Assembly (NCBI RefSeq): GCF_029688925.1
Contig: NZ_JARUKY010000002.1
Span: 238,275 to 302,274, forward strand
Length of the DNA stretch: 64,000 nucleotides
Direction of reading: 5' to 3'
DNA from: Evansella sp. AB-P1
GTDB lineage: Bacteria; Bacillota; Bacilli; Bacillales; Salisediminibacteriaceae
A program made the position numbers and the translations under genes. The stretch's first letter is position 1; each line of letters begins with the position of its first letter. Below the pieces are notes generated by a model. It saw nothing but the letters and a program-made list of their open reading frames with translations, was not told where the DNA came from and made no database searches. This document shows, one piece after another, positions 50,318-59,496 of this stretch.

Positions 50318-51028
50318 ATGAATGAACAGCAGTTATCAAATCGATTAGAAAAAGTTGCATCCTTTATTAAAAAAGATGCCATCGTGGCAGATATTGGTTC
50401 AGATCATGGTTATCTCCCTGTTTTTTTAGTGAAGCAAGGAATTGCTAAAGAAGCAATTGCGGGAGAAGTAAATGAAGGTCCACTTAAAGCTGCTGCTACT
50501 CAGGTGAAAAGAAACGGTTTAGAAGGTAAGATAAAAACGAAGCTAGGAGACGGGTTAAAAGTACTAACTGGTGAAAAGGTAGACACCGTAGTAATTGCTG
50601 GTATGGGTGGGCCGTTAATATCCAAGATACTAGCTGAGGGTAATGACTATTTACAAAACGTAAATAGACTAATTCTACAGCCAAATATAGCTGCGGATCA
50701 TATAAGAAGATGGTTAATAGAGAACCGTTGGATATTATTAGACGAAGTAATCATGAATGAGGATAACCATATTTATGAAATTTTAGTTGCAGAACGAGGA
50801 GATCCATTCGTACCATATAGTGCTGATCAAGATAAGGAACTATGGCTCGGACCATATTTATTAAAGGAAAAAAATAAGGCATTCGTTGAAAAGTGGAGGA
50901 AAGAATTACAACAACTTGAAAATATAAAAGAACAGCTTGAAAAAAGTACAGCAAGAAATGAAGCAACTATAGCAAGAAAAGAGCTAGTCTGTCAAAAAAT
51001 TAAATGGTTAGAGGAGGCACTGTCATGA
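50318..51028 (+). CDS. trmK: tRNA m1A22 methyltransferase TrmK
   Basis: 236 residues of the Rossmann methyltransferase family that modifies A22 of tRNA. It has SAM motif VADIGSDHGYLPVFL and a C-terminal coiled coil (LENIKEQLEKSTARNEATIARKE region). ATG 50318 has AAAGGTG upstream. Its TGA stop overlaps the next ATG (ATGA), coupling it to the Nif3-like gene as in B. subtilis (yqfN-yqfO). Confidence 0.95.
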   Translation: MNEQQLSNRLEKVASFIKKDAIVADIGSDHGYLPVFLVKQGIAKEAIAGEVNEGPLKAAATQVKRNGLEGKIKTKLGDGLKVLTGEKVDTVVIAGMGGPLISKILAEGNDYLQNVNRLILQPNIAADHIRRWLIENRWILLDEVIMNEDNHIYEILVAERGDPFVPYSADQDKELWLGPYLLKEKNKAFVEKWRKELQQLENIKEQLEKSTARNEATIARKELVCQKIKWLEEALS

Positions 51029-52143
51029 AACTAGCAACAGCACAGGCAATTATTCAGAGCTTTGAGGCATATTCACCTAAAAAATATGCAGTTGAAGGCG
51101 ATAAAATAGGTCTGCAAATTGGTACGTTAAACAAAAAAGTCAAAAAGGTTATGATTGCTCTAGATGTTTTAGAAACAGTTGTGGATGAAGCAATTGAAGA
51201 AGGTGTTGATTTGATAATTGCTCATCACCCTATCATTTTCAGACCTATAAAAGCATTACGTACGGATAAGTCTTATGGTAGAACAATTGAAAAATTAATT
51301 AAGAATGACATTGCTGTTTATGCTGCCCACACGAATTTAGATGTAACACCAGGTGGCGTTAATGATTTGATGGCAGAAGCTCTTGGGTTAGAGAATGTAG
51401 AAGTACTTGTAGAGACCACAGAGGATCCATTAAAGAAAGTAGTGGTATTTGTACCAGAGGAGAATGCTAATGATGTGAGAGAGGCCCTAGGGAGAGCTGG
51501 AGCAGGTTTTATAGGCAATTATAGTCATTGCACCTTTAATACAAAAGGAACTGGCACCTTTAAGCCTGGAGAGGGTACTAACCCACATATTGGTGAGCAA
51601 GGTAAAATGGAATATGTGAATGAAGTGAAAGTAGAAAGTGTTTTTCCTTCATCCATTGAGAAAAAGGTTATTCAAGCTATGAAAAAAGCACACCCGTATG
51701 AAGAAATGGCATACGATATATATAATATGGCTATAGAGGGGCAAGTATTCGGATTAGGAAGATTAGGTACATTAGAAAATGAGATGAATTTAAAGGAATT
51801 TGCTAACCATGTAAAGAAAGCTTTTGATGTTGGAGGAGTACGGGTGGTAGGTGACCTAACTCGTTCTGTAAAAAAAGTAGCTGTTCTTGGTGGAGATGGA
51901 AATAAATATACATCAACTGCCTTGTTTAAAGGTGCAGATGTGTATGTAACTGGTGACCTTTATTATCATGTTGCTCACGATGCTATGATGGAAGGGCTCA
52001 TGATGGTGGATCCAGGTCATAATGTAGAAAAAATTATGAAAGAAGGAGTTAGAAAAATTATTAAACGGTTCTTGGAAGAGAAAGGATATGGAACAGAAGT
52101 AATTTCATCAAAAGTACATACAGACCCATTTCAATTTATGTAA
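51025..52143 (+). CDS. yqfO: Nif3-like dinuclear metal protein (YqfO)
   Basis: 372 residues of the DUF34/NIF3 family, often labelled GTP cyclohydrolase 1 type 2-like without proof of that activity. Metal ligands are in AHHPIIFRPIK, AAHTNLDVTPGGVND and the C-terminal VTGDLYYHVAHDA. The middle holds the PII/CutA-like insertion (VVVFVPEENANDVREALG) typical of the long form. ATG 51025 follows AGAGGAGG. Confidence 0.94.
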   Translation: MKLATAQAIIQSFEAYSPKKYAVEGDKIGLQIGTLNKKVKKVMIALDVLETVVDEAIEEGVDLIIAHHPIIFRPIKALRTDKSYGRTIEKLIKNDIAVYAAHTNLDVTPGGVNDLMAEALGLENVEVLVETTEDPLKKVVVFVPEENANDVREALGRAGAGFIGNYSHCTFNTKGTGTFKPGEGTNPHIGEQGKMEYVNEVKVESVFPSSIEKKVIQAMKKAHPYEEMAYDIYNMAIEGQVFGLGRLGTLENEMNLKEFANHVKKAFDVGGVRVVGDLTRSVKKVAVLGGDGNKYTSTALFKGADVYVTGDLYYHVAHDAMMEGLMMVDPGHNVEKIMKEGVRKIIKRFLEEKGYGTEVISSKVHTDPFQFM

Positions 52144-52183
52144 AATAAATACATATAAAATCAAAATATAAATAACTAAAATT

Positions 52184-52236
52184 AAAGAGAAGTCCTCAAA
52201 AAGAACATATATGAGCTTTTTGGGGACTTCCTCTTT
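52184..52236. terminator. Bidirectional terminator between yqfO and ispH
   Basis: A long stem of AAAGAG-AGTCC-CAAAAAG with CTTTTTGGGGACTTCCTCTTT, interrupted by small bulges. It lies between convergent genes. Confidence 0.85.
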
Positions 52237-52243
52237 TGAATGG

Positions 52244-53194
52244 TTAGGTTGATGCTTTCTTTTTTACTTTAGGAAGGATCCTAGTTAGCTTAACGGTACT
52301 TGTTGTATCCCAAGTATGAGGATCATCTTCATCAAACTTCTCAAGAAATGTAATAACTTCTTTTGTAATTGGTGTCGGTGTACTTGCACCAGCAGTTACT
52401 GCCACTTTTTTTATCCCTTTTAACCAATCAAGATTTAGTTCATTAACGTTTGCTATTCGATGAGAAGGGGTTCCAGCAATTTCTTGAGAAACTTGTGCTA
52501 AACGATTAGAATTATTGCTCTTTGGGTCACCAACTACTAGTAATAAATCTGCTTCCTTTGCTTGTTCTGCTACTGCTTCTTGACGAACTTGTGTTGCTAA
52601 ACAAATTTCGTTGTGAACCTCAGCATGAGGATATTTATTTAAAGCACTATTGATAAGATGAGAGACATCCCATTGGCTCATTGTAGTCTGATTAGTTATC
52701 AAAATTTTATCAGATTTAATAGATAATTGATCAACATCTTCCGTAGTTTCTACGAGATGAACAATATCTGGTGCTACTCCCATTGCACCTTCAGGTTCAG
52801 GATGACCTTTTTTACCAATATAAATGACTTCATATCCTTCTGCTTTTTTATCTCGAATTAAGTCATGGGTGACCGTAACGTCAGGACATGTAGCATCTAC
52901 CATTGTAAGTCCTTTATCCTTAGCAAGTCTCCGCACCTCTGGTGATACCCCGTGTGCAGTGAATATTACTGTTCCTTTTTCAACGTTTTTCAAAATTTCA
53001 AGACGATTTGGCCCATCTAAAGTAATGATACCTTCTTCAGTAAATGCATCTGTAACATGTTTATTATGAACGATCATACCAAGTATATAAATCGGTCTAG
53101 GTAGTTCTAGGTTTTCTGCCGCTTGTCTAGCTAATACCATCGCATCGACGACACCATAGCAATAGCCTCGCGGGGAAATTTTGATGACTTCCAT
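52244..53194 (-). CDS. ispH: 4-hydroxy-3-methylbut-2-enyl diphosphate reductase IspH
   Basis: 316 residues. It is the last enzyme of the methylerythritol phosphate pathway and makes IPP and DMAPP. The three iron-sulfur cluster cysteines are in [16 protein letters not shown] and EICLATQ. Start ATG at 53194 follows GGGGAGGAAC; a second ATG directly upstream is possible, and the longer open frame lacks family similarity. It is transcribed against its neighbours. Confidence 0.96.
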   Translation of the reverse strand: MEVIKISPRGYCYGVVDAMVLARQAAENLELPRPIYILGMIVHNKHVTDAFTEEGIITLDGPNRLEILKNVEKGTVIFTAHGVSPEVRRLAKDKGLTMVDATCPDVTVTHDLIRDKKAEGYEVIYIGKKGHPEPEGAMGVAPDIVHLVETTEDVDQLSIKSDKILITNQTTMSQWDVSHLINSALNKYPHAEVHNEICLATQVRQEAVAEQAKEADLLLVVGDPKSNNSNRLAQVSQEIAGTPSHRIANVNELNLDWLKGIKKVAVTAGASTPTPITKEVITFLEKFDEDDPHTWDTTSTVKLTRILPKVKKKAST

Positions 53195-53339
53195 CATAGT
53201 TCCTCCCCATAAAGTTTTTATGATTATCTCTTTATTATAAAGGCTATGTCCTTCAATTGACAAATGAAGATTTTAGGCTATCACCTGAAAAATAACTGAC
53301 AAATAAATATAAGCTTAATACGCGAATTGGAAGTGTGCC

Positions 53340-53687
53340 CTAAAATGATTCAAATTTATTTAACGGCGCAGCTTGGGGGAGCATGAGGGAGGCTGAACCA
53401 GGGAGAAATGAAGCGGGTACAAAAGTATCCGGTTCAATCCGGGAGAATGAAGGAGTAAGAGGAAGCTTGAACCAGGTTTGTACTTTTATGGTGTTCTATC
53501 CTGAAAATAAGAAACGTTCTTGAAGCCCGGTAAGCAATGAAAAACAAAAATACGGGATGAATGAAGACGATGATCTTCCAGCAAACGGGGAAGGTCACAA
53601 ATGCAGGAAGGGAGTATACCTTAGCTAGAGTATTTCATATCCCATGGTGCAAATTTACACTTGCATAGGCGGTCTATCCTGAAAATA
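53340..53687 (+). repeat. Mosaic repeat cluster, first part downstream-facing copy
   Basis: Contains a border variant TCTATCCTGAAAATA at 53495, a degenerate 52-bp unit at about 53553-53605 (ACGGGATGAATGAAGAC, then AGCAAACGGGGAA) and TGCAGGAAGGGAGTATACC. A core with a border at 53671-53687 closes it. The arrangement (border, units, TGCAGGAAGGG, core, border) repeats in better form at 54140-54457. The first 150 bp include GAACCAGG phrases with no match elsewhere in the window. Confidence 0.7.
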
Positions 53688-53927
53688 GCTGATATCGAAC
53701 TTATAAGTATTAACAAGTAAAGGTTAAGTTAATCATTCGTTGCATCCCACTTCGCTTTCCGCGGACGACCTGTCAAGCCTCCTCGGTCGTTACACTTCCT
53801 GCGGTGTCTCGTCTAGCTCGTTCTTCCGCAGGAGTCTCGTAGGATTCCACTCATTCCAATTGGATTAACATTATTTTCATCCTTCATGGTGGAAGTTTAC
53901 TTGCATGGGCGGTCTACCCTGTAAATA
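53671..53927 (+). repeat. Mosaic repeat module, 53.7-kb copy
   Basis: From border GGTCTATCCTGAAAATA to border GGTCTACCCTGTAAATA. The inner part starts with GCTGATATCGAACTTA and TTAAGTTAATCATTCGTT, as in the copies at 58.6 and 3.0 kb. It then holds a GC-rich CCGCGGACGACCTG stretch and ends GGATTCCACTCATTCCAATT before the core. Confidence 0.8.
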
Positions 53928-54156
53928 GCTGTTATCGAACTTATCAGGATTAACAAATAAAGGTCAGGTAAGCACATAGGCGACCATCTATGGACCTGCA
54001 AATCTCTTTTTCCTATTTGCAGGTTCATTGGCGTCCTTCTATGAACCCGCAAATATAGGAGTCTCGTGGGATCCCACTCATTCCAATTGGATTAAAATCA
54101 TTTTCATATCCCATGGTGCAAATTTACACTTGCATGGGCGGTCTACCCTGAAAATA
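53928..54156 (+). repeat. Mosaic repeat module carrying a minus-strand type-B hairpin unit
   Basis: Lies between borders at 53911 and 54140. Segment 53988-54052 carries GCAGGTTCAT and ATGAACCCGC arms. On the minus strand it aligns with the array B unit (AGAAGG, GCCAAT, CCTGCAAAT and AAAAAG words in the same order), giving one full unit and part of a second. The end has CATTCCAATTGGATTAAAA and the core. Confidence 0.8.
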
Positions 54157-54157
54157 C

Positions 54158-54365
54158 GAAAATGCGGGATGAATGAAGCCGCTATTGTTCCCGCAAACGA
54201 TGGAAAAACGAAAATGCGGGATGAATGAAGCCATCATTGTTCCTGCAAACGATGGAAAAACGAAAATGCGGGATGAATGAAGCCGTCATTGTTCCTGCAA
54301 ACGATGGAAAAACGAAAATGCGGTAAGATAGAAGCCGCCAAATGTTCCCGCAAATGGAGAAAAAG
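54158..54365 (+). repeat. Tandem array C: four 52-bp hairpin units
   Basis: Units begin at 54158, 54210, 54262 and 54314, exactly 52 bp apart. Each reads GAAAATGCGGGATGAATGAAG, loop, TTCCCGCAA or TTCCTGCAA, then CGATGGAAAAAC. The fourth has decayed. It starts directly after the repeat border at 54140-54156. It is the same type as array A at 3139-3423, in the opposite orientation. Confidence 0.92.
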
Positions 54366-54457
54366 AAGGTTTGCAGGAAGGGAATATACCTTAGAAAGAG
54401 ATTTTCATCCTCCATGGTGCAAGCCTTCACTTGCATCGGCGGTCTACCCTGAAAATA
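54366..54457 (+). repeat. Closing core and border after array C
   Basis: GGTTTGCAGGAAGGGAATATACC, then the TTTTCATCCTCCATGGTGCA core and GGTCTACCCTGAAAATA at 54441-54457. The same order follows the degenerate unit at 53.6 kb. Confidence 0.85.
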
Positions 54458-54529
54458 GAAACGGTTAAGCAGTAAAGGGCGACCATTCCCAATCAGAGAT
54501 GTTGAATAAGTAATTTCTGTAGGTCAGAT

Positions 54530-54563
54530 AAAAAAATCCTTCCACGTTGATTGTGGAAGGATT
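54530..54563 (-). terminator. Terminator of the CarD-like gene
   Basis: On the minus strand AATCCTTCCAC, 6-base loop, GTGGAAGGATT and T7, four bases beyond the stop codon. Confidence 0.92.
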
Positions 54564-54567
54564 ACAA

Positions 54568-55059
54568 TTATGCTCCTTTAGAGTTATCGCTAATAAATTG
54601 TAGAGCTTCTTCTTCAGAAATATTCTTTACAAGCATTAATTCACTTACTATAAACTGCTTGGCTCGATCTAGGTTTTTACGGTCCTCCATATGTAAACCG
54701 TTGGTTCGTTCGCCTTCTTTAGATGTTAAATTAGCAATTACCATAGCAGCATCTATAATTGATCCCGATTTTAATAATGTTTCATTTTCTTTCGAATAGG
54801 GGCGTGCTGCTTCTTTCTTGGAGGCATATTCTGTCGGTTTTAAAGCAGTTGCTACCTCTTCTAATTGTTTCGGTTGAATAATTTTACGTAAGCCAGAACT
54901 TTTTATACGATTTTCGGGTAACATTAATGTAACATGATTAAGTGGAAAGAATACCACAAAATACCTTAATTTTTCGCCTAAAATATCCTTTTCTTCAATA
55001 TCATTAATCGTACCGGCTCCATGATATGGATAAACAACGTGGTCACCGACTTTAAACAT
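54568..55059 (-). CDS. CarD family transcriptional regulator
   Basis: 163 residues. The N-terminal Tudor-like RNA polymerase interaction domain reads FKVGDHVVYPYHGAGTINDI and ends in LPENRIKSSGLRKI. A helical C-terminal domain follows, with ERTNGLHMEDRKNLDRAKQF. CarD proteins bind the polymerase beta subunit and the -10 upstream edge, stabilising open complexes. B. subtilis has one such protein (YdeB) at another locus. ATG 55059 lies 6 bases after GGAGGA. The gene stands alone with its own terminator, beside the repeat cluster. Confidence 0.9.
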   Translation of the reverse strand: MFKVGDHVVYPYHGAGTINDIEEKDILGEKLRYFVVFFPLNHVTLMLPENRIKSSGLRKIIQPKQLEEVATALKPTEYASKKEAARPYSKENETLLKSGSIIDAAMVIANLTSKEGERTNGLHMEDRKNLDRAKQFIVSELMLVKNISEEEALQFISDNSKGA

Positions 55060-55164
55060 GAGCATTCCTCCAATGTAATAGTGATTCTATTATAACATAT
55101 ATGAAAATAAATTTAAAATTTTACTATGGAAATGTTATTTAGTCAATAATTAATTGTGGAAAAG

Positions 55165-55198
55165 AAAGAAATCCAGTCATTTGTAATATATGACTGGT
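55165..55198 (-). terminator. yqfQ terminator
   Basis: On the minus strand CCAGTCAT, 9-base loop, ATGACTGG, then ATTTCTTTC, directly after the stop codon. Confidence 0.75.
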
Positions 55199-55199
55199 A

Positions 55200-56051
55200 T
55201 CAAATATATAGTTTAGGTTTAGGTATTTCCCCTGTTTTTTCCTTTTTTCGTTTTACTTGAGTTTGATTTTTTTTCCTATGTTTAACATTATTATATGATT
55301 TTTTTTTCTTTTTATTTGTACTATTTTTTGTTAATTTTTCCTTTTTAGGTGCACTTTTTTTTGAATTATTTTCTTTATCAGCTATTGCATTTTTGTTTTT
55401 ACTTCCCTCATCTTTTTCTAACTCCTTACTTTTTTCTTCCTTTTCTTTTTCTTCGTCCTGCATCTCTGTTAATTCATCCTCATCCTCTTGATTGCTCTCC
55501 AGTTCATCTTCCGAAATTTCATCCACAATTTCGTCTTCAGAATCGACTGCATTATTGTCATCATCACTAGAATCTGAATCATCCTCTGATTGTAAAGAGG
55601 ATAAAATTTGAGGCAAAGATTTTACGAGTGGTCCATATTGTTCAACCATTGGACCAAACGTCTGTACCACCTCAATTGCTTTTTGGGCATTTTCTACAAA
55701 GCCTAGTATACTGGCCAAGCCTCCACCAGATCCAGCAGCAGATGCAACATTAGCAATATTAGCAGCATTGGCAGCATTAGCAGCAGTTCCCATTGCAGAA
55801 CCCGCTCCTCCTACTGCAGAGCTAGCCCCACTCATAGCAGCAGATCCGGCGTTTCCCATAGAAGCTCCTCCGCCGCTTCCGAAAAATCTAGATAAAAGTC
55901 CACCAGTATTTCCTCCAGCTTGTTGCATCGGAGCGCTACTTAATGAACGTTGTAGCATTTGTGTTTGCGGTTGTTGTGATGAAAATGCTCCTCTTGAAAA
56001 TAGACCACCAGGTGATGGAGGACGAGGAGGAAATGGTCGTGGTCCAAACAT
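55200..56051 (-). CDS. yqfQ: YqfQ/VrrA-like low-complexity protein
   Basis: 283 residues in four blocks: a Pro/Arg-rich start (FGPRPFPPRPPSPGG); a Gly/Ala/Ser-rich segment (about residues 55-120); a short ordered helix (LGFVENAQKAIEVVQTFGPMVEQYGPLVKSLP); then a very acidic stretch and a Lys-rich tail. The central helix pattern and position before cshB match B. subtilis YqfQ, called VrrA-like, a sporulation-linked protein of unknown role. Start ATG 56051 is preferred over 56060, which sits on the ribosome-binding site. Confidence 0.8.
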   Translation of the reverse strand: MFGPRPFPPRPPSPGGLFSRGAFSSQQPQTQMLQRSLSSAPMQQAGGNTGGLLSRFFGSGGGASMGNAGSAAMSGASSAVGGAGSAMGTAANAANAANIANVASAAGSGGGLASILGFVENAQKAIEVVQTFGPMVEQYGPLVKSLPQILSSLQSEDDSDSSDDDNNAVDSEDEIVDEISEDELESNQEDEDELTEMQDEEKEKEEKSKELEKDEGSKNKNAIADKENNSKKSAPKKEKLTKNSTNKKKKKSYNNVKHRKKNQTQVKRKKEKTGEIPKPKLYI

Positions 56052-56260
56052 TTCGAACATCCTTTCAAAAAATAGATGATCTTCTCATGTTAGGTATATG
56101 CATTGGGGTAGAATATGTATAGGCGATTAACCAATAATAAAAAATTCAACAAGATGAAAATGTTAATGAAATTGTAAGTAGCAACATGGATTGGATTCAT
56201 GATAAAATAAATAGTTAGTGTGTAGAACGAACATAAAGAACCAAGAAAGAAGGATTAATA

Positions 56261-57580
56261 ATGAAGCATAACTTTGAAAGATTTGAATTACAACCATTTT
56301 TAATAAAAGCATTAGATTCTCATAACATTTCATTACCAACTGAAATACAAGAGAGGTTAATTCCTGCAATAAAAAATGGAATGGATGTTATTGGGCAGTC
56401 ACAAACTGGTACTGGAAAAACATTCGCATTTTTGTTACCTATAGTTGATCGGATTAATATTACGAAACAAGAAACTCAAGCTGTAATCACAGCTCCTACT
56501 AGGGAGTTAGCTAGTCAGTTGTTCGATGAGTTAAAGAAGTTAACCGATTTCTCAGAAGGAGTAATTCAGTCTCAATTAATTGTGGGAGGGACAGATCGTC
56601 TTAGAATGATGGACAAGCTTAAGCAAAAACCCCATGTAATCGTGGGGACTCCAGGTAGAGTAGCAGACATGATTGATAAACAAGCGTTAGATGTTCATCA
56701 TGTTGATATGTTTGTTGTTGATGAAGCGGACCAAATGCTAGACATGGGTTTTTTAGAGGATGTTGATCGAGCTGCTAGTCGCATGGGGAATGAATTACAA
56801 ATGATGGTTTTCTCTGCAACTATTCCTGAAAAACTTAAGCCTTTCTTGCAAAAATATTTAAGTAACCCCCGTCATGTTCAAGTTCAACCTAAGGATGTAT
56901 CTCCTAAAAAAATTGAACATTGGCTGGTACCAGATCGAGACAGAGATAGAAAAGAGATATTGGTTCAAATATCTAAAGCGATCAATCCGTACTTAGCAGT
57001 AATTTTTACAAATAAAAAGGAAACGGCAGATGAAGTTTTTGAAGTATTACAAACAGCAGGATTAAATGTTGATATACTACATGGTGGAATTAGCCCTCGT
57101 GAACGTAAAAAAGTAATGAAACGCTTGCAGGATGCTGAAGTACAATATTTAGTTGCTTCTGACTTAGTAGCAAGAGGGATCGATGTTGTTGGTATAAGTC
57201 ATATTATAAATTATGAACTTCCAACCGAATTAGAGTACTATATTCATCGAGTAGGGCGCACAGCTAGAGCAGGCTGGGATGGAATTGCAGTTACAATGAT
57301 AGGAAGACATGATCAAGATAGTATTATTAAGCTAGAAAAACAGGGTATTTCTTTTAAATACCGTGAACTGAAAAAAGGAGAATGGGTGGAAATTGAAAAA
57401 CGAAATCGTCCAAGGTTAGTTTCTACAAAAACTGAAAATCAAGTAAGCCAAGAAAAAGGACGAACAAAAGCAAAAGCGAAACCTAAAAGTGTGAAGCCTG
57501 GCTATAAGAAAAAGGCAAGATATAAAAAAGCCAAAGAAGAACAAAGACAAAGAAGAATTGAAAGAAATAAACGAAAGTAA
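56261..57580 (+). CDS. cshB: DEAD-box RNA helicase CshB
   Basis: 439 residues. Helicase motifs are in order: Q motif, [25 protein letters not shown], and in the second half [11 protein letters not shown] and [10 protein letters not shown]. The C-terminal 50 residues are very basic ([16 protein letters not shown]) and likely bind RNA. In B. subtilis CshB works in cold adaptation with cold-shock proteins. It is divergent from yqfQ. Confidence 0.95.
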   Translation: MKHNFERFELQPFLIKALDSHNISLPTEIQERLIPAIKNGMDVIGQSQTGTGKTFAFLLPIVDRINITKQETQAVITAPTRELASQLFDELKKLTDFSEGVIQSQLIVGGTDRLRMMDKLKQKPHVIVGTPGRVADMIDKQALDVHHVDMFVVDEADQMLDMGFLEDVDRAASRMGNELQMMVFSATIPEKLKPFLQKYLSNPRHVQVQPKDVSPKKIEHWLVPDRDRDRKEILVQISKAINPYLAVIFTNKKETADEVFEVLQTAGLNVDILHGGISPRERKKVMKRLQDAEVQYLVASDLVARGIDVVGISHIINYELPTELEYYIHRVGRTARAGWDGIAVTMIGRHDQDSIIKLEKQGISFKYRELKKGEWVEIEKRNRPRLVSTKTENQVSQEKGRTKAKAKPKSVKPGYKKKARYKKAKEEQRQRRIERNKRK

Positions 57581-57609
57581 ACGCTAAGTTATATGGGAGA
57601 GGATATATA

Positions 57610-58509
57610 ATGTTATTAGGATCACATGTTTCCATGAGTGGGAAAAAAATGCTATTAGCAGCAAGTGAAGAAGCTGCATCATATGGTGCAACAACATTTA
57701 TGATTTATACAGGAGCTCCACAAAATACGAGAAGAAAACCAATTGAAGATCTTAACATTGAAAAAGGTATGGAGCATATGAAATCAAATGGGATTTCTAA
57801 TATTGTAGTACATGCACCTTATATTATAAATATTGGTAATAGCTTGAAGCCTGAAACGTTTGAATTAGGAGTACGTTTTTTAAAAAGTGAAATTGAACGA
57901 ACGGAAGCATTAGGTGCTAAACAAATCGTTCTTCATCCGGGAGCACATGTAGGAGCTGGTCCTGAAGAGGGAATTAAGAAAATTATTGAGGGACTTAATG
58001 AAGTATTAGATCCTAAACAAGATGTGCAGATAGCTTTGGAGACAATGGCGGGAAAAGGCTCTGAATGTGGTAGGTCATTTGATGAACTTGCAAAAATTAT
58101 TGATGGGGTTACTCATAACGAGAAGCTATCCATCTGTTTTGATACATGCCATGTTCATGATGCAGGCTACGACATTGTAAATGATTTGGATGGAGTTATA
58201 AAGGAATTTGATCAAATTATTGGTATTGATCGTCTAAAGGTACTTCATATAAACGATAGTAAAAATGATCGAGGAGCAGGGAAGGACCGTCATGAAAATA
58301 TAGGCTTCGGTCATATAGGTTTTGAAGCTCTTGAACAAGTAATTTACCATCAAGTATTTGATAACATACCAAAAATATTAGAAACACCATACGTAGGTGT
58401 AGATAAGAAAAATAAATTTGCTCCATATAAATTAGAGATTGAGATGATTAAAGAACGTAAATTTAACGAAGATTTAAAAGAACAATTACTAAATGGAATA
58501 GAAGTATAA
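57610..58509 (+). CDS. nfo: Endonuclease IV (Nfo)
   Basis: 299 residues of the AP endonuclease family 2 TIM barrel. Three-zinc site residues appear in [34 protein letters not shown] and [20 protein letters not shown]. It repairs abasic sites, including in spores. ATG follows GGGAGAGG, 30 bp after cshB; the pair forms an operon as in B. subtilis (yqfR-yqfS). Confidence 0.96.
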   Translation: MLLGSHVSMSGKKMLLAASEEAASYGATTFMIYTGAPQNTRRKPIEDLNIEKGMEHMKSNGISNIVVHAPYIINIGNSLKPETFELGVRFLKSEIERTEALGAKQIVLHPGAHVGAGPEEGIKKIIEGLNEVLDPKQDVQIALETMAGKGSECGRSFDELAKIIDGVTHNEKLSICFDTCHVHDAGYDIVNDLDGVIKEFDQIIGIDRLKVLHINDSKNDRGAGKDRHENIGFGHIGFEALEQVIYHQVFDNIPKILETPYVGVDKKNKFAPYKLEIEMIKERKFNEDLKEQLLNGIEV

Positions 58510-58559
58510 ATGGATACATTTCTTAACGGTCTCAATTTATAATATTTTAAAACAAAGAT

Positions 58560-58597
58560 AAAAACGCACATGAATTAAATTCACTGTGCGTTTTTTT
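58560..58597 (+). terminator. cshB-nfo terminator
   Basis: AAAAACGCACA and TGTGCGTTTTT form the stem, with TGAATT/AATTCA continuing inside, followed by T's. The T-run abuts a repeat border at 58598. Confidence 0.9.
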
Positions 58598-58986
58598 AGT
58601 CTACCCTGAAAATAAGTGATATCGAACTTAGCAGTATTAACAAATAAAGGTTATGTTAATCATTCGTTCCACACCACTTCGCTTTCACCACAAGGGTATA
58701 AGTGCGACATCTGCTCTGTTTCACTTCGTTTGCAATCGCAGTGTCTTCTTTACCACGGGCAACGCCTCAGCTTCACACTTCGCACACTGTGCAGAAGTGC
58801 GGGATCTTCACCTGTTGCTTTTCCCGCAGGACTTTGAATTGCTTCTAAGAGTAATCCCACGCACGAAGAAAATGTGATAGCATTTTCGAGGAGTCTCATG
58901 GGATTCCACTCATTCCAATTGGATTAAATTATTTTCATCCCCCATGGTGCAATCTTCACTTGCATGTGAGGTCTACCCTGAAAATA
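58598..58986 (+). repeat. Mosaic repeat module, 58.6-kb copy
   Basis: Runs from border AGTCTACCCTGAAAATA to border GGTCTACCCTGAAAATA. The inner part begins with AGTGATATCGAACTTAGCAG and TTATGTTAATCATTCGTTCC, nearly identical to the inverted copy at 3.0 kb. GGTATAAGTGCGACATCTG and CAGTGTCTTCTTTACC follow, as at 10.2 and 30.2 kb. A CACTTC/GAAGTG hairpin sits at 58776-58799. It ends with CATTCCAATTGGATTAAATT and the core. A decayed core lies further right at about 59030. Confidence 0.85.
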
Positions 58987-59073
58987 CGCGGTATAAAAGT
59001 TCAGAGAAGTATAGACAATATGCTTTTTTTCATACCTCATGGTGTAAGATACATGTATAGTGGAGAAAAGTTT

Positions 59074-59352
59074 TTAGTCTATAGAATAATCTAAATATGA
59101 TTCATAAGGTTTTAGTAATTTTCTTGCTTTTTGGTAAAGCTTTGGATCTAAATTTGATTTTAATTTTTTGTTTACAGATAATACTAATTTTTTATCACCA
59201 ATATCGAACGGTTCCTCTTGAAGAATGGCAAGAACTTCTTTTGCTTGCTTTACAGTTATAGATATTCTATTTTCTCTTCCTAAACGAATTAATTCTTTAA
59301 CAGTTAAAGATCTAATCTTCTGATTCACCATTTGACGAACGAGGGGATTCAT
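59074..59352 (-). CDS. yqfT: DUF2624 family protein (YqfT)
   Basis: 92 residues, helical and basic, beginning MNPLVRQMVNQKIRSLTVKE and containing ITVKQAKEVLAILQEEPFDI. It matches the DUF2624/YqfT family by pattern and by position after nfo. Function unknown. ATG follows AGGAGGTATACTTC. Confidence 0.85.
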   Translation of the reverse strand: MNPLVRQMVNQKIRSLTVKELIRLGRENRISITVKQAKEVLAILQEEPFDIGDKKLVLSVNKKLKSNLDPKLYQKARKLLKPYESYLDYSID

Positions 59353-59496
59353 GAAGTATACCTCCTAAAACCAATTTAAGTAATAAAATTAACACTTTTT
59401 ATTATAAATATGGTTCTTACAGCAAAATGTTCCATATTCATGTATACTAAAGGCAAGGAAACTGACAATGATATGTATTGTAAGGAGAGCATATTT

